Assembly: GCA_934168245.1 (NCBI GenBank)
Contig: CAKPMY010000010.1
Span: 1 to 49,839 of the forward strand
Direction: 5' to 3'
Source: an uncultured Bacilli bacterium
GTDB lineage: Bacteria > Bacillota_I > Bacilli_A > RF39 > UBA660
DNA: 49,839 bases
The notes beneath the pieces are model-generated. The model saw only the letters and a list, made by a program, of their open reading frames with translations, did no database searches and had not been told where the DNA came from. This document shows, piece by piece, positions 15,509 through 25,126 of the stretch. Within the stretch, counting starts at the first letter, position 1. Each line of letters starts with the position of its first letter. The position numbers were made by a program, and so were the translations under genes.

Positions 15509-16078
15509 ATGAGGATTGGTATTTTTGGAGGTTGTTTTAATCCGCCACATAAGATGCATTTTAAAATAGCGGAAGAATTAATTGAGAAGAAGTATCTTGA
15601 TAAAGTTATATTTGTACCGACAGGGAACTTTTATAAGAAGAAGGATTTGATTGAGGGATCAAAAAGAGTTGATATGATTAGGATATTAATTAGGAATAAA
15701 AAAGATTTAGATGTTTCGTTATATGAAGTTCAAAATATTTCCAATACGGCTAAAACTCTTGATTATTTTAAGCGGATTTATCCAGATGATGAAATTTATT
15801 TTATATGTGGATGTGATAATTTAGAGGAGTTAGATACTTGGAATAATTATAAATATATTTTAGATACTTATCGTATTTTAGTTATTAAGAGAGATGATAT
15901 TGATATAGATAAGTTGCTTGATAAATATAAGAGTAAGAATATTATTGTTACAGATGTAGTTGAAGAGGATGTTTCTTCGACAAAGGTAAGAGAATTAATT
16001 AGAGAAAAAAGTTTAGAAGTATTTAAGTATATTGATAAGAAAATTTATAAGTATATAATGCAAAATGAGTTATATTAA
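15509..16078 (+). CDS. nadD: Nicotinate-nucleotide adenylyltransferase
   Basis: Couples nicotinate mononucleotide to ATP, between the PncB and NadE steps. Nucleotidyltransferase motif GIFGGCFNPPHKMH is at 4-17 (HxGH replaced by HKMH, as is usual in NadD) and the C-terminal motif SSTKVREL is near residue 157. The 189-residue length is normal. The spacer of 56 bp after nadE has no terminator. Confidence 0.92.
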   Translation: MRIGIFGGCFNPPHKMHFKIAEELIEKKYLDKVIFVPTGNFYKKKDLIEGSKRVDMIRILIRNKKDLDVSLYEVQNISNTAKTLDYFKRIYPDDEIYFICGCDNLEELDTWNNYKYILDTYRILVIKRDDIDIDKLLDKYKSKNIIVTDVVEEDVSSTKVRELIREKSLEVFKYIDKKIYKYIMQNELY

Positions 16079-16101
16079 GGTATAATGGAGATGGTGATAT
16101 T

Positions 16102-16575
16102 ATGGAAATTAGAGATTTAGTCAATGAATTAATTGAGAAAAATATAACAATATCTTCAATGGAGTCTTGTACTGGTGGAGGTTTTGCGAATAGTATTACG
16201 AATATTGAAGGAGCAAGTGATATTTTAAAATTTAGTGCGGTTACTTATTCTAATGAGTATAAGATTAAGATGGGAGTTCCCGAAGATGTAATTGATAAAT
16301 ATTCGGTTTATAGTTTTGAAGTTGCGGATAGTATGGCTTTAAATATAAGCAATTTTTCACATAGTGATCTTGGGGTTGGCATTACTGGAAAATTAAATAG
16401 AGTTGATAAGAATAATCCTTTTGGAGAAGATAATGTTGTTTTTGTTAGTATCTTTGATAAGAAAGATGATAAATATTATAAAGAAAAGATTGAGGCTGTT
16501 TGTGAGAGCAGAAGTAAGAATAAGGATTTAGTCATCGCAAAGATTTGTGAGATGATTAGAGAAATAATAAAATAA
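16102..16575 (+). CDS. pncC: Nicotinamide-nucleotide amidase (CinA C-terminal domain type)
   Basis: Deamidates nicotinamide mononucleotide to nicotinate mononucleotide, recycling the by-product of NAD-dependent DNA ligase. The 157-residue protein is the stand-alone CinA C-terminal domain, with SMESCTGGGFANSI (19-32) carrying the catalytic Ser and GVGITG (about 92-97). No N-terminal MoCF-like domain is present, so the enzymatic role is favoured over the competence-related CinA. GGTGAT precedes the ATG. Confidence 0.85.
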   Translation: MEIRDLVNELIEKNITISSMESCTGGGFANSITNIEGASDILKFSAVTYSNEYKIKMGVPEDVIDKYSVYSFEVADSMALNISNFSHSDLGVGITGKLNRVDKNNPFGEDNVVFVSIFDKKDDKYYKEKIEAVCESRSKNKDLVIAKICEMIREIIK

Positions 16576-16590
16576 GATAGAGGTTTTAGT

Positions 16591-17412
16591 ATGGAATATA
16601 GAAGTGAAGAAGAATTTTTAAAAAATTACAATTCGGATAGATTTGAAAAGTTATCAATGACAGCAGATATTTTATTAGTCAGTGTATCGGATCAAGAAAG
16701 TAGTAATTATCGTAAAACTAGTAAAAAGATGATGAGTATTTTACTTGTAAAAAGAAGCGATTATCCATATAAAGATCAATGGTGTTTACCAGGGGGCTTT
16801 TTAGATGTTAAGAGCGAGACTTTAGAAGAATGTGCAAGAAGAGTTTTGAAGAGTGAGGCAAATTTATCAAATATTTATTTGGAACAATTATATACTTTTG
16901 ATGGACTTGATAGAGATCCGAGAATGAGAGTTGTATCCACTTCATATATTGCTTTAGTTGATAAGAATAGATTAGATGAAAAGATTAATAAAAATGCTAG
17001 TTGGTTTGATGTTGTTTTATATGAGGAAAAGGGTAATACAGTAGAGATTACTTTAGATAATGGGGAAGAAAGACTATCTTTAAAGATAGGTAAAAAGTTA
17101 AAAGATAAGACAACTGATAGATATAGTTTTAAGGATATGTCTAAGTCACCTTTAGCATTTGATCACTCAATTGTTATACTTGCGGGAATTGAGAGATTAA
17201 GGAATAAAGTTAACTATACTGATATAGTATTTAATATGATGCCAGAGTATTTTACTTTAGGAGAGTTACAACAAGTATATGAAGTAATTTTAAATAAGAA
17301 GTTGTTAGATCCGGCCTTTAGAAGAATTATTGCGGATAAGGTTGTGAAGAGTGAGAAAATGCGAACTGGAGGAGGGCATAGACCATCAGTATTATTTAAG
17401 TATAAGAGGTAG
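16591..17412 (+). CDS. nrtR: NrtR-like transcriptional regulator (degenerate NUDIX plus winged helix)
   Basis: The N-terminal domain (1-150) has the NUDIX fold start QWCLPGGFLDVKSETLEECARR, but the catalytic box is broken: the REUXEEXG part reads RVLKSEAN, so Glu85 and Gly91 equivalents are lost and the spacing is off by one. The C-terminal ~70 residues (from YTDIVFNMMPEYFTLGELQQ) look like the winged-helix DNA-binding domain of NrtR. NrtR proteins bind ADP-ribose or related NAD metabolites and repress NAD genes. Being in the NAD operon, near four matching inverted repeats, makes autoregulation likely. A plain NUDIX enzyme is the alternative. Confidence 0.78.
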   Translation: MEYRSEEEFLKNYNSDRFEKLSMTADILLVSVSDQESSNYRKTSKKMMSILLVKRSDYPYKDQWCLPGGFLDVKSETLEECARRVLKSEANLSNIYLEQLYTFDGLDRDPRMRVVSTSYIALVDKNRLDEKINKNASWFDVVLYEEKGNTVEITLDNGEERLSLKIGKKLKDKTTDRYSFKDMSKSPLAFDHSIVILAGIERLRNKVNYTDIVFNMMPEYFTLGELQQVYEVILNKKLLDPAFRRIIADKVVKSEKMRTGGGHRPSVLFKYKR

Positions 17413-17414
17413 TT

Positions 17415-18215
17415 ATGAGAGAAATTAATAGAGTAAAATTATTCGTTAATGATAATTTGAAATCGAAGAGTGTTAGTGATATTGTTAGAGAGAAACTTTT
17501 AGAGAATGATTTTTTGATAGTAGATGAGGACTTTGATTTAGGAATTGCGATTGGTGGAGATGGAGCCTTTCTTAGAATGGTTACGAGTAGTAATTTTAAT
17601 AGTGATTGCTACTACGTAGGAGTTAATGTTGGGACATTGGGATTTGCACAGGATGTTTCAGTAGAGGCTATTGATGACTTTGTAAGAGAGATTAACTTAT
17701 CGACATTTAAGCATGAAAAGATTGGTATTCAAGAGATTGAGATTAGAACGAAAGATAGTATTTCTAAGCATTTTGCTTTAAATGAGATTGTTGTTAGAGA
17801 TAAAGATTTGACAGTATCAAAGTTAGAAGTAAAAATAGATGATAGTTTACTAGAAGAATTTGTAGGAGATGGGTTATTGGTTGCGACTTCATTTGGGTCA
17901 ACGGCTTATAATTATAGTTTAGGAGGAAGTATCGTTTATAATACTTTTCATACATTACAAATAACTCCGATTGCACCAATGAACAATAAGAGTTATCGTA
18001 ATATAGTTAATTCAGTTATTGTTCCTTCTAATAAGATAATTAGTTTAATACCAAAAGTAGATAAGAGAAACTTAGTTATAACAATAGATGGGGCTAATCA
18101 TGTTTATGATGATGTTTATCAGATTGAGACATTTATTGATAAGAAGATTATTAAGATTCTTCGTATGAATGATTATAATTTTACGAAGAAGATTGGAGAT
18201 AAATTTTTAAGATAG
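17415..18215 (+). CDS. nadK: NAD kinase
   Basis: Phosphorylates NAD to NADP. The 266-residue protein has GGDG at 47-50 in AIGGDGAFLRMV, NVGTLGFA, the NE block (ALNEIVV) and GSTAYNYSLGG. It starts 2 bp after the regulator gene, so it is cotranscribed and completes the NAD/NADP pathway. Confidence 0.94.
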   Translation: MREINRVKLFVNDNLKSKSVSDIVREKLLENDFLIVDEDFDLGIAIGGDGAFLRMVTSSNFNSDCYYVGVNVGTLGFAQDVSVEAIDDFVREINLSTFKHEKIGIQEIEIRTKDSISKHFALNEIVVRDKDLTVSKLEVKIDDSLLEEFVGDGLLVATSFGSTAYNYSLGGSIVYNTFHTLQITPIAPMNNKSYRNIVNSVIVPSNKIISLIPKVDKRNLVITIDGANHVYDDVYQIETFIDKKIIKILRMNDYNFTKKIGDKFLR

Positions 18216-18225
18216 GATGATGTTT

Positions 18226-18957
18226 ATGGACTTTAAAGTAGGTGTTTTTGATTCAGGTATTGGAGGTTTAAGTATACTTAGTGAATTAGAAAAAGTATTA
18301 CCTAATGAGGATTTTTACTATTATGGAGATAGTTTAAATAATCCATATGGAGAAAAAAGTGATGAGGAGTTATTTAAGATTACGTCGGGAGTAGTAGATT
18401 ATTTAATTAATAAGGGATGTAAGTTGATTGTTATTGCTTGTAATACGGCTACTACGAGGTGTATGAAGTATTTAAGAGGAAAGTATCAAGATGTTACTTT
18501 TGTGGGGACAGTTCCGGCTATTAAAGTGGCTTGTGATAGAGAATTTAAAAATACTTTAGTAATGGCTACTCCGGCTACAATAGAGTCAGAGAGGACTAGT
18601 GAACTTATAAGAGATAATAAAAGAGAAGAACAAAATATTTATTTAGTTTCTTGTCCAGGTCTTGCAAGGGCGATAGAAGTTAAAGATAGTGAAGAAATAG
18701 AGAAGATTTTGAAAAATACTTTTTCGGAATATAAAGATAAAAATATAGATTCAATAGTTTTAGGATGTACACATTATCCATTTATAAAAAAAGAAATACT
18801 TAAAGAAATGCCAGAGGTGAGTTTAATTGATGGATCAAGAGGGGTTTCTTTAGAAGTTAAAAGACAGTTAGAAAATAAAGGACTTTTAAGTGAGAAGAGA
18901 GACAGAAAAATAGTAATATATAATTCACTTACGAAGGAAGAAGTCATCAGGCAATAA
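18226..18957 (+). CDS. murI: Glutamate racemase
   Basis: Makes D-glutamate for peptidoglycan. Both catalytic cysteines are present: Cys72 in ACNTATT and Cys181 in GCTHYPF; the N-terminal FDSGIGGLS motif is complete. Of three in-frame ATGs (18217, 18220, 18226) the last has AGGA eight bases upstream and gives the usual N-terminus. Last gene of the NAD transcript. Confidence 0.93.
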   Translation: MDFKVGVFDSGIGGLSILSELEKVLPNEDFYYYGDSLNNPYGEKSDEELFKITSGVVDYLINKGCKLIVIACNTATTRCMKYLRGKYQDVTFVGTVPAIKVACDREFKNTLVMATPATIESERTSELIRDNKREEQNIYLVSCPGLARAIEVKDSEEIEKILKNTFSEYKDKNIDSIVLGCTHYPFIKKEILKEMPEVSLIDGSRGVSLEVKRQLENKGLLSEKRDRKIVIYNSLTKEEVIRQ

Positions 18958-18973
18958 TGCTTGATGATTTTTT
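18944..18973 (+). terminator. Terminator of the NAD-murI operon
   Basis: Stem TCATCAGGC / GCTTGATGA (one wobble), loop AATAAT, then TTTTTT. Confidence 0.87.
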
Positions 18974-18998
18974 ATTTTGAATTTTTTCTTATTTGGTA

Positions 18999-19011
18999 TA
19001 TAATTTATAAT
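18999..19011 (+). promoter_or_regulatory. -10 region before the acyltransferase array
   Basis: Two overlapping TATAAT boxes (18999-19004 and 19006-19011) between the preceding terminator and the start at 19025. The -35 is weak (TTTGAA near 18976). Confidence 0.5.
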
Positions 19012-19024
19012 GTAGGAGAAAAAT

Positions 19025-19597
19025 ATGAATAATTTGTTTTATGATATAATTAGAGGATTTTTAAGGGTTACGGTCTTTTTATTTTTTCATCCTAAGGTAA
19101 AGGGAAGAGAAAATATAAAAGGAGAAGGTTCTATCGTTTTAGCAGGGAACCATACGAAATGGCTTGATCCTTTATTACTGATTGCGACAGTTCCTAGAAA
19201 GATTCATTTTATGACTAAGATTGAGTTATTTAAAGGAATTGAAGGAGTAGTCGTTAGAAATATGGGATGTATTCCAGTTAATAGAAAAATCCATGATGGG
19301 GACTCTTTGAAGAGTGCAAAAGAAGAACTTAGAAAAGGAGAAGTTGTTGGTATTTTTCCAGAAGGGACTATTAATAGGACGGATGATGTTTTAATGCCTT
19401 TTAAAATAGGGGCAGTTAAGATGAGTAATGAGACAGATAGTGAGATAGTTCCTTTTGTTATTAAAGGAAAATATAATATTATTGGAAAAAGTGTTAGTAT
19501 TGAGTTTTTAAAGAGTAGAAAGATTAGTAGTGACTTAGAGATGGAAAATAAGAAATTAAGAGATGAGATTTCTAAAAAATTGGAGGAATTTAATTGA
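19025..19597 (+). CDS. plsC: 1-acyl-sn-glycerol-3-phosphate acyltransferase, PlsC family (array copy 1)
   Basis: Transfers an acyl chain to lysophosphatidate at the membrane. Motif I is NHTKWLD (His43, Asp48) and motif III is FPEGT. An N-terminal hydrophobic stretch (about 12-24) would anchor it. GTAGGAG precedes the ATG. It ends overlapping the TTG start of the synthetase. First of three paralogues in an alternating array. Confidence 0.85.
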   Translation: MNNLFYDIIRGFLRVTVFLFFHPKVKGRENIKGEGSIVLAGNHTKWLDPLLLIATVPRKIHFMTKIELFKGIEGVVVRNMGCIPVNRKIHDGDSLKSAKEELRKGEVVGIFPEGTINRTDDVLMPFKIGAVKMSNETDSEIVPFVIKGKYNIIGKSVSIEFLKSRKISSDLEMENKKLRDEISKKLEEFN

Positions 19598-21321
19598 ATA
19601 TTATTAATTTAATAAAACAAAAATTAATTAAGATGCCTTGGGCTAAGTTTTATACAAAAGAAGATTTAAAGGTAAAAGTACCAGATACATCAATGTATGA
19701 AGTTTTAAAAGAAGCAGTGTTAAAATATGAGAATAGACCAATGATTAATTATTTTGGAAAGAGAATTACTTACAGGGAGTTTTTTAATAATGTAGATAAG
19801 GCAGCACTTGCTTTTAGAAGTCAAGGAGTAAGAAGAGGAGATATTGTTACAATATGTATGCCTAATACTCCAGAAGCAATGATTTCTTTTTATGCGCTTA
19901 ATAAGATAGGGGCTATTTGTAATATGATTCATCCTTTATCAGGAGAGGTTGAGATTAAAGAATATTTACTTAGTACAAATAGTGTTATGCTAGTGATGAT
20001 TGATTTATGTTATGAGAAAGTTAAAAATATCATTAAAGAAACTAGTGTATATAAGACTATTGTAGTTTCAGCAAGAGATAGTATGCCTTTTTTGATGGGA
20101 ATTGGATATCAATTTAGTCAAGGATTTAAGGTTAAGAAGCCATTAAAGAGTGAAGCTTATTTATATTGGAATGATTTTTTAAAGAAAGCTGTTGGGTACA
20201 ATCATACGTTTAATGTAAAAATTTCTAAGGATGATCCAGCAGTAATACTTCATTCTGGTGGGACAACTGGTAAACCTAAAGGAATTATTTTATCTAATGG
20301 TAATTTTAATGCGTTAACAGAACAAGCCAAAATAGTATTTTCGGATGTGGAACCAGGAGACAAAGTATTAGGAATTATGCCAATATTTCATGGCTTTGGT
20401 TTGGGAGTGTCAACAATTGGACCATTTATTTTAGGTTGTGAACTTGTAATGGTACCACAGTTTAATGCTAAAAAGTTTGATAAATTACTTGATAAATATA
20501 AGCCTAATGTAATATTTGGAGTTCCAACATTGTATGAGGCTTTAGCTGGTACAAAGAATGATTATCTAGATTTAAGTGGGTTAAAGTATGCTATTTCAGG
20601 AGGAGACTCTTTATCTAGTAGTTTAATTAAACGAGTTAATCATTATTTGAAGGAACATAATGCTAAAATTAAGATTAGTCAAGGATATGGAATGACAGAG
20701 TCTTTGGCGGCAGTAGCCTTATCATATGGAAAAGCATATAGAGAAGATAGTATTGGAATACCTTTTCCAGGAAATTATATAAAGATAGTTACACCAGAGA
20801 CACAAGAAGAAGTTCCATATGGAGAAGATGGAGAAATATGTATAGCGGGACCTACTGTTATGCTTGGATATTTAGATAATGAAAAAGAAACTAATGAGAT
20901 GTTGCAAATACATAAAGATGGAATGGTATGGCTTCATACTGGAGATATTGGTATGATGGATAGTGATGGTATTCTTTATTATAAACAGAGATTAAAAAGA
21001 CTTATTATTAGTTCAGGATATAATATTTATCCTAGTCATGTCGAAGAAGTTATAGAAGGACATCCTTCAGTATTAAAATGTAGCGTTGTTGGAATACCAC
21101 ATCCTTATAAAGTAGAAGTGCCAAAAGCTTTTATTGTTTTAAAGAATGATTATAATCCTTTAACAGTAAAGGCTAGTATAAAAGAATATTGTAAGAAGAA
21201 TTTAGCGAGTTACGCAATTCCTAAAGAGTTTGAATTTAGAAAGAGTTTACCTAAGACTTTGATTGGTAAAGTAGACTTTAAGAAATTAAGAGAGGAAGCA
21301 GTAAAAGATGAAGAGAAATAA
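19594..21321 (+). CDS. AMP-forming acyl-CoA synthetase-like enzyme (array copy 1)
   Basis: Adenylates and thioesterifies carboxylic acids, probably fatty acids. P-loop-like motif HSGGTTGKPKG is at 220-230, then GYGMTE, the hinge region HTGDIG and YKQRLKRLIISSGYNIYPSHVEE, and the C-terminal Lys in LIGKVDFKKL. The TTG start at 19594 is supported by GGAGG seven bases upstream and by the matching N-terminus of the paralogue at 21928. Flanking PlsC genes suggest that exogenous fatty acid is activated and then esterified into phospholipid. Substrate chain length is unknown. Confidence 0.87.
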   Translation: MNIINLIKQKLIKMPWAKFYTKEDLKVKVPDTSMYEVLKEAVLKYENRPMINYFGKRITYREFFNNVDKAALAFRSQGVRRGDIVTICMPNTPEAMISFYALNKIGAICNMIHPLSGEVEIKEYLLSTNSVMLVMIDLCYEKVKNIIKETSVYKTIVVSARDSMPFLMGIGYQFSQGFKVKKPLKSEAYLYWNDFLKKAVGYNHTFNVKISKDDPAVILHSGGTTGKPKGIILSNGNFNALTEQAKIVFSDVEPGDKVLGIMPIFHGFGLGVSTIGPFILGCELVMVPQFNAKKFDKLLDKYKPNVIFGVPTLYEALAGTKNDYLDLSGLKYAISGGDSLSSSLIKRVNHYLKEHNAKIKISQGYGMTESLAAVALSYGKAYREDSIGIPFPGNYIKIVTPETQEEVPYGEDGEICIAGPTVMLGYLDNEKETNEMLQIHKDGMVWLHTGDIGMMDSDGILYYKQRLKRLIISSGYNIYPSHVEEVIEGHPSVLKCSVVGIPHPYKVEVPKAFIVLKNDYNPLTVKASIKEYCKKNLASYAIPKEFEFRKSLPKTLIGKVDFKKLREEAVKDEEK

Positions 21322-21904
21322 TGAGCCAGATAAGATGAGATCTTATAGGCTTTTTAAGGCTATATTAGTACCAATATTTAAGTTTTGGTATAGACCAACA
21401 ATTATTGGAAAAGAAAATATTCCAGAAGATGGACCAATACTAATAGTAGGTAATCATAAACATGTCTATGATCAATGTCTAGCGATTATGGCAACAAAGA
21501 GGACAATTCACTATATGGCTAAGAAGGAATATTTTGAAGGAAAACATGCTTGGTTTTTTAGAATGGTGGGATGTATTCCAGTTGACAGGAGTAAAAAAGA
21601 TGAAGAGGCAGTTAATGCGGCTCTTGATGTTTTAAAGAAAAAAGAAGCTTTAGGACTATTTCCAGAAGGAACTAGAAATAAAACTGATCAGTTCTTATTA
21701 CCATTTAAGTTTGGAGCGGTTTCAATGGCTCATAAGACAGATGCTTTATTAGTACCATTTGGGCTTACAGGAGATTATAAATTTAGGAGTAAAAATTTAA
21801 CGATTCGTTTTGGTAAGCCTTTTAAAGTTGGTGATGATTTAGAGGTAGCAAATAAAAGACTAGAAAAAGAAGTAGAGAAGTTAATGAGAGCTAATTTAGA
21901 TTAG
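21308..21904 (+). CDS. PlsC-family acyltransferase (array copy 2)
   Basis: Motif I NHKHVYD (His50, Asp55), motif III FPEGTRNKT, and a hydrophobic region near residues 15-28. It starts 14 bp inside the upstream synthetase gene, the same overlap as at the third copy, which marks the duplication of a synthetase-acyltransferase unit. Sequence is clearly diverged from copy 1, so substrate preference may differ. Confidence 0.85.
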   Translation: MKRNNEPDKMRSYRLFKAILVPIFKFWYRPTIIGKENIPEDGPILIVGNHKHVYDQCLAIMATKRTIHYMAKKEYFEGKHAWFFRMVGCIPVDRSKKDEEAVNAALDVLKKKEALGLFPEGTRNKTDQFLLPFKFGAVSMAHKTDALLVPFGLTGDYKFRSKNLTIRFGKPFKVGDDLEVANKRLEKEVEKLMRANLD

Positions 21905-21927
21905 TTTTGGTGTGGAGGATGTTTTAA

Positions 21928-23643
21928 ATGAATGTTATAGATTTACTGAAGCAAAAGTCAGTAAAGGTTCCTTGGAAGAAATATTATAAAAAAGAAGAAT
22001 TAAAATTTAAGGTAGAAGATATTTCTATTTATGAAATGTTTAAGAGAAGTGCTCTTAATAATATGAATTATCCAGCAGTTAATTATTATGGGAGAGTTTA
22101 TAGTTATAGAGACTTTTTAAAAAGAATTGATAGAGCTGCTTTATCTTTTTCTAGTATTGGAGTAAAAAGAGGAGATATTGTGACGATATGTATGCCTAAT
22201 ACTCCAGAAGGACTAATTAGTTTTTATGCTGTTAGTAAGATAGGGGCTATTAGTAATATGATTCATCCTTTATCAGGTGAGGAAGAGATTAAGGAGTATT
22301 TGAATAGTACGAAGAGTAAATATTTAGTAATGGTTGATTTCTGTTATGAGAAGGTCAAAAATATTATTAGTGAGACGGATGTACGTAAAGTTGTAGTTGC
22401 TCCGGTTAATAATTCGATGCTTCCTCCTATGCATCTTGGTTATAAGATTAAGACTTGGAAAATGAAGAGGGCTAGAAGAAGTAAGTTATATACTTATTGG
22501 AATGATTTTATTATTAGAAGTTATTTTGAAAGTGAAAATCCTATTTCTTGTAAAGCAGAAGATCCAGCAGTAATACTTCATTCAGGTGGTACGACTGGTA
22601 AACCTAAGGGTATTGTGTTATCTAATGGGAATTTTAATGCGTTGGCTTTACAAGCAAGAGTAATTTTTAAGGATTTAAAACCTCGTGATAAAGTATTAGG
22701 AATAATGCCAATATTTCATGGCTTTGGACTAGGCGTTTCTTTTCATATTCCGTTTGGCTTAGGTTGTGAAGTTATTTTAGTACCACAATTTAATGCGAAG
22801 AAATTTGATGAGTTACTTGAGAAGTATCGTCCGAATGTTATATGTGGAGTTCCAACTTTGTATGAGGCTTTAACTAATACAAAGAATAAGAAGCTAGACC
22901 TTAGTATGTTAAAGTATGTTATTTCAGGAGGAGATTCTTTATCTAGTAATTTGTCTGAGCGAATTAATGACTTTTTACTTAGTCATGGTAGCAAGGTTAA
23001 AGTTAGTCAAGGATATGGAATGACAGAGGCTTTAGCGGCAGTTGCACTATCTTTTGGAGATGCTTATCGAGATGGTAGTATTGGAATACCATTTCCTGGT
23101 AATTATATAAAGATTGTTAAGCCTGGGACACAGGATGAAGTTCCTTACGGAGAAGATGGGGAAATATGTGTAGCTGGTCCTACTGTTATGCTTGGTTATT
23201 TAGATAATGAAAAAGAAACTAATGAAATGTTACAGAAGCATAAAGATGGAATGATTTGGTTACATACTGGAGATATTGGAATGATGAATGAGAATGGAAT
23301 CATTTATTATAAACAAAGATTAAAGAGAATGATTATTAGTTCAGGATATAATGTTTATCCTAGTTATATAGAAAAGATAATAGAAGAGCATCCAGCAGTT
23401 TTAAATTGTAGTGTTATTGGAGTACCTCATCCTTATAAAGTAGAAGTACCTAAGGCCTATATAGTTTTAAAAGATGGATATAGTCCGATTAGTGTAAAGG
23501 GTAGTATTAAAGAACACTGTAAAAAGAATTTAGCAGTTTATTCTATTCCTCATGAATTTGTATATAGAAAGAGTTTACCTAAGACTTTAATGGGAAAGAT
23601 AGACTTTAAAAAGTTACAAGAGGCAGAAGATGAAGAAGAATAA
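21928..23643 (+). CDS. AMP-forming acyl-CoA synthetase-like enzyme (array copy 2)
   Basis: A 571-residue close paralogue of the protein at 19594. HSGGTTGKPKG, GYGMTEALAAVALS, HTGDIGMM and the catalytic C-terminal Lys (LMGKIDFKKL) are all present. Long blocks are nearly identical, while residues 155-200 and the region after the nucleotide motif vary, the usual place for acyl-pocket differences. GGAGGATG precedes the ATG. Confidence 0.87.
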   Translation: MNVIDLLKQKSVKVPWKKYYKKEELKFKVEDISIYEMFKRSALNNMNYPAVNYYGRVYSYRDFLKRIDRAALSFSSIGVKRGDIVTICMPNTPEGLISFYAVSKIGAISNMIHPLSGEEEIKEYLNSTKSKYLVMVDFCYEKVKNIISETDVRKVVVAPVNNSMLPPMHLGYKIKTWKMKRARRSKLYTYWNDFIIRSYFESENPISCKAEDPAVILHSGGTTGKPKGIVLSNGNFNALALQARVIFKDLKPRDKVLGIMPIFHGFGLGVSFHIPFGLGCEVILVPQFNAKKFDELLEKYRPNVICGVPTLYEALTNTKNKKLDLSMLKYVISGGDSLSSNLSERINDFLLSHGSKVKVSQGYGMTEALAAVALSFGDAYRDGSIGIPFPGNYIKIVKPGTQDEVPYGEDGEICVAGPTVMLGYLDNEKETNEMLQKHKDGMIWLHTGDIGMMNENGIIYYKQRLKRMIISSGYNVYPSYIEKIIEEHPAVLNCSVIGVPHPYKVEVPKAYIVLKDGYSPISVKGSIKEHCKKNLAVYSIPHEFVYRKSLPKTLMGKIDFKKLQEAEDEEE

Positions 23644-24217
23644 AATGCTTGGATTTAGGTTTTTTAAAGGATTATTAGGAATTTTCTTTTTAATCTTTTT
23701 TAGACCTAAGATAATGGGAAGGGAAAATATACCAAAAGATGGTGGAGTAATACTTGCTGGGAATCATAGATATATATTTGATCCTTGTATGCCAATATTA
23801 TCTACTAAAAGACCGGTTCATTATATGGCGAAGAAAGAGTTATTTAAGAGTCCTGTTGGGTGGTTTTTTAAAGTAGTTGGTTGTATACCGGTTGATAGAG
23901 GTCACGACAATACGAATAGTAAACAGGCAGCTCTTGTGGTACTTAAGAATGGGGAAGTATTAGGAATATTTCCAGAGGGTACTAGGAATAAAACTGGTAA
24001 GGGACTATTACCATTTAAGTATGGAGCAGTTTCAATGTCTAATAAGACTAAGGCTTTGATTGTACCTTTTGCGATAACTGATAAGTATAGAGTATTTAAT
24101 AATAAATTGATGGTTAGATTTGGAAAAGGCTTTGTTGCAGATGATGATTTGGAGAAGGCTAATAAAAAACTGGCTCGAGAGATAGAAAAATTAATTAGTG
24201 AAAATACTGGTAAATAG
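23630..24217 (+). CDS. PlsC-family acyltransferase (array copy 3)
   Basis: Motif I NHRYIFD (His46, Asp51), motif III FPEGTRNKT. Overlaps the second synthetase by 14 bp. Most similar in layout to copy 2. The array ends here with a terminator. Confidence 0.85.
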   Translation: MKKNKMLGFRFFKGLLGIFFLIFFRPKIMGRENIPKDGGVILAGNHRYIFDPCMPILSTKRPVHYMAKKELFKSPVGWFFKVVGCIPVDRGHDNTNSKQAALVVLKNGEVLGIFPEGTRNKTGKGLLPFKYGAVSMSNKTKALIVPFAITDKYRVFNNKLMVRFGKGFVADDDLEKANKKLAREIEKLISENTGK

Positions 24218-24226
24218 TGTAAAGTG

Positions 24227-24258
24227 AGAAAAGTTTGGGAAAGAGAACTTTTCTTTTT
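24227..24258 (+). terminator. Terminator of the acyltransferase/synthetase array
   Basis: Nine-bp stem AGAAAAGTT / AACTTTTCT, then TTTTT. The hydrolase frame extends through this hairpin if a GTG at 24224 is used, which argues for the downstream ATG. Confidence 0.8.
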
Positions 24259-24283
24259 GTGTTATTATATAGTTGGTGGTAAT

Positions 24284-25126
24284 ATGAAGACAACGAGTGT
24301 TAATAGTTTTGATCAGACACTTAAATATAAATTATATAGAACAGTATATGAGATTATTCATCCGACTATATCTAAGAAAAATATTTCTAGTTATAGAATT
24401 GTTTTTAATGATGAGGTGTTACCGGTTAGAGTTTTTTATCCAAAGAGAGTTTCTAATATTTCGAGGGTTATTATATATGTTCCTGGAGTGGCTGAGGTTA
24501 CTGGATGCTTGGGGGAATATGCGGAGATTTGTAAGAATATTGCTCATGAGACTGAAGAATTAGTTGTGGCACTAGATTTAGATGATATAGATAATTCTTC
24601 TTATTTAGAGGTTTTTGATTGGTGCTACAAGAGTTTTATGTATTTAAAACTAGAGTTAGAAAAACTTGGTATTTTGGATAGTGATATTACTCTAATGGGA
24701 GACTCTATTGGAGCAAGTGCTATTTTGGGACTTGTTAGGAAGAGTGAAGTTAAGAGTAAGTTAGTTTTATTTTATCCGGTAGTTTCAGCGGACTGTTTAA
24801 AGAGAAATGCTAAGGAAGGAGATTCTTTAGTAGTTAAGAAGTTAAAACAGTTTTATAAGGGACATTTACGGGATAAGAAATTGCTTACGAATGAATTTAT
24901 TTTTCCGGATTGTAATAAAGAGTATAAATATGATAATGATATGTTGTTTATTGTTGGTAATGCTGATCCTTTAAAGAGGGAAATTTTAGAGTATTTGGAG
25001 AGAATTAATGATAATGATAGAATTAAATTATTGGAATTAGAGTTTTGCGGTCATGGATTTTTAAATGAGATGGATGAGTTTTTACTTAATGAAGTGTCAG
25101 GCAAGATAATTGAATTTTTGAAGTAG
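24284..25126 (+). CDS. Alpha/beta-hydrolase-fold protein
   Basis: A 280-residue protein with nucleophile elbow GDSIGAS, acid region GNADPLKRE and a C-terminal CGHGF carrying the probable catalytic His, so a complete Ser-Asp-His triad. The oxyanion-side PGVAEVTG resembles the HGG-type region of acetyl-esterase/lipase relatives. The ATG at 24284 has GGTGGTAAT just upstream. Being next to lipid genes suggests an esterase or lipase acting on acyl substrates, but it has its own transcript. Confidence 0.72.
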   Translation: MKTTSVNSFDQTLKYKLYRTVYEIIHPTISKKNISSYRIVFNDEVLPVRVFYPKRVSNISRVIIYVPGVAEVTGCLGEYAEICKNIAHETEELVVALDLDDIDNSSYLEVFDWCYKSFMYLKLELEKLGILDSDITLMGDSIGASAILGLVRKSEVKSKLVLFYPVVSADCLKRNAKEGDSLVVKKLKQFYKGHLRDKKLLTNEFIFPDCNKEYKYDNDMLFIVGNADPLKREILEYLERINDNDRIKLLELEFCGHGFLNEMDEFLLNEVSGKIIEFLK

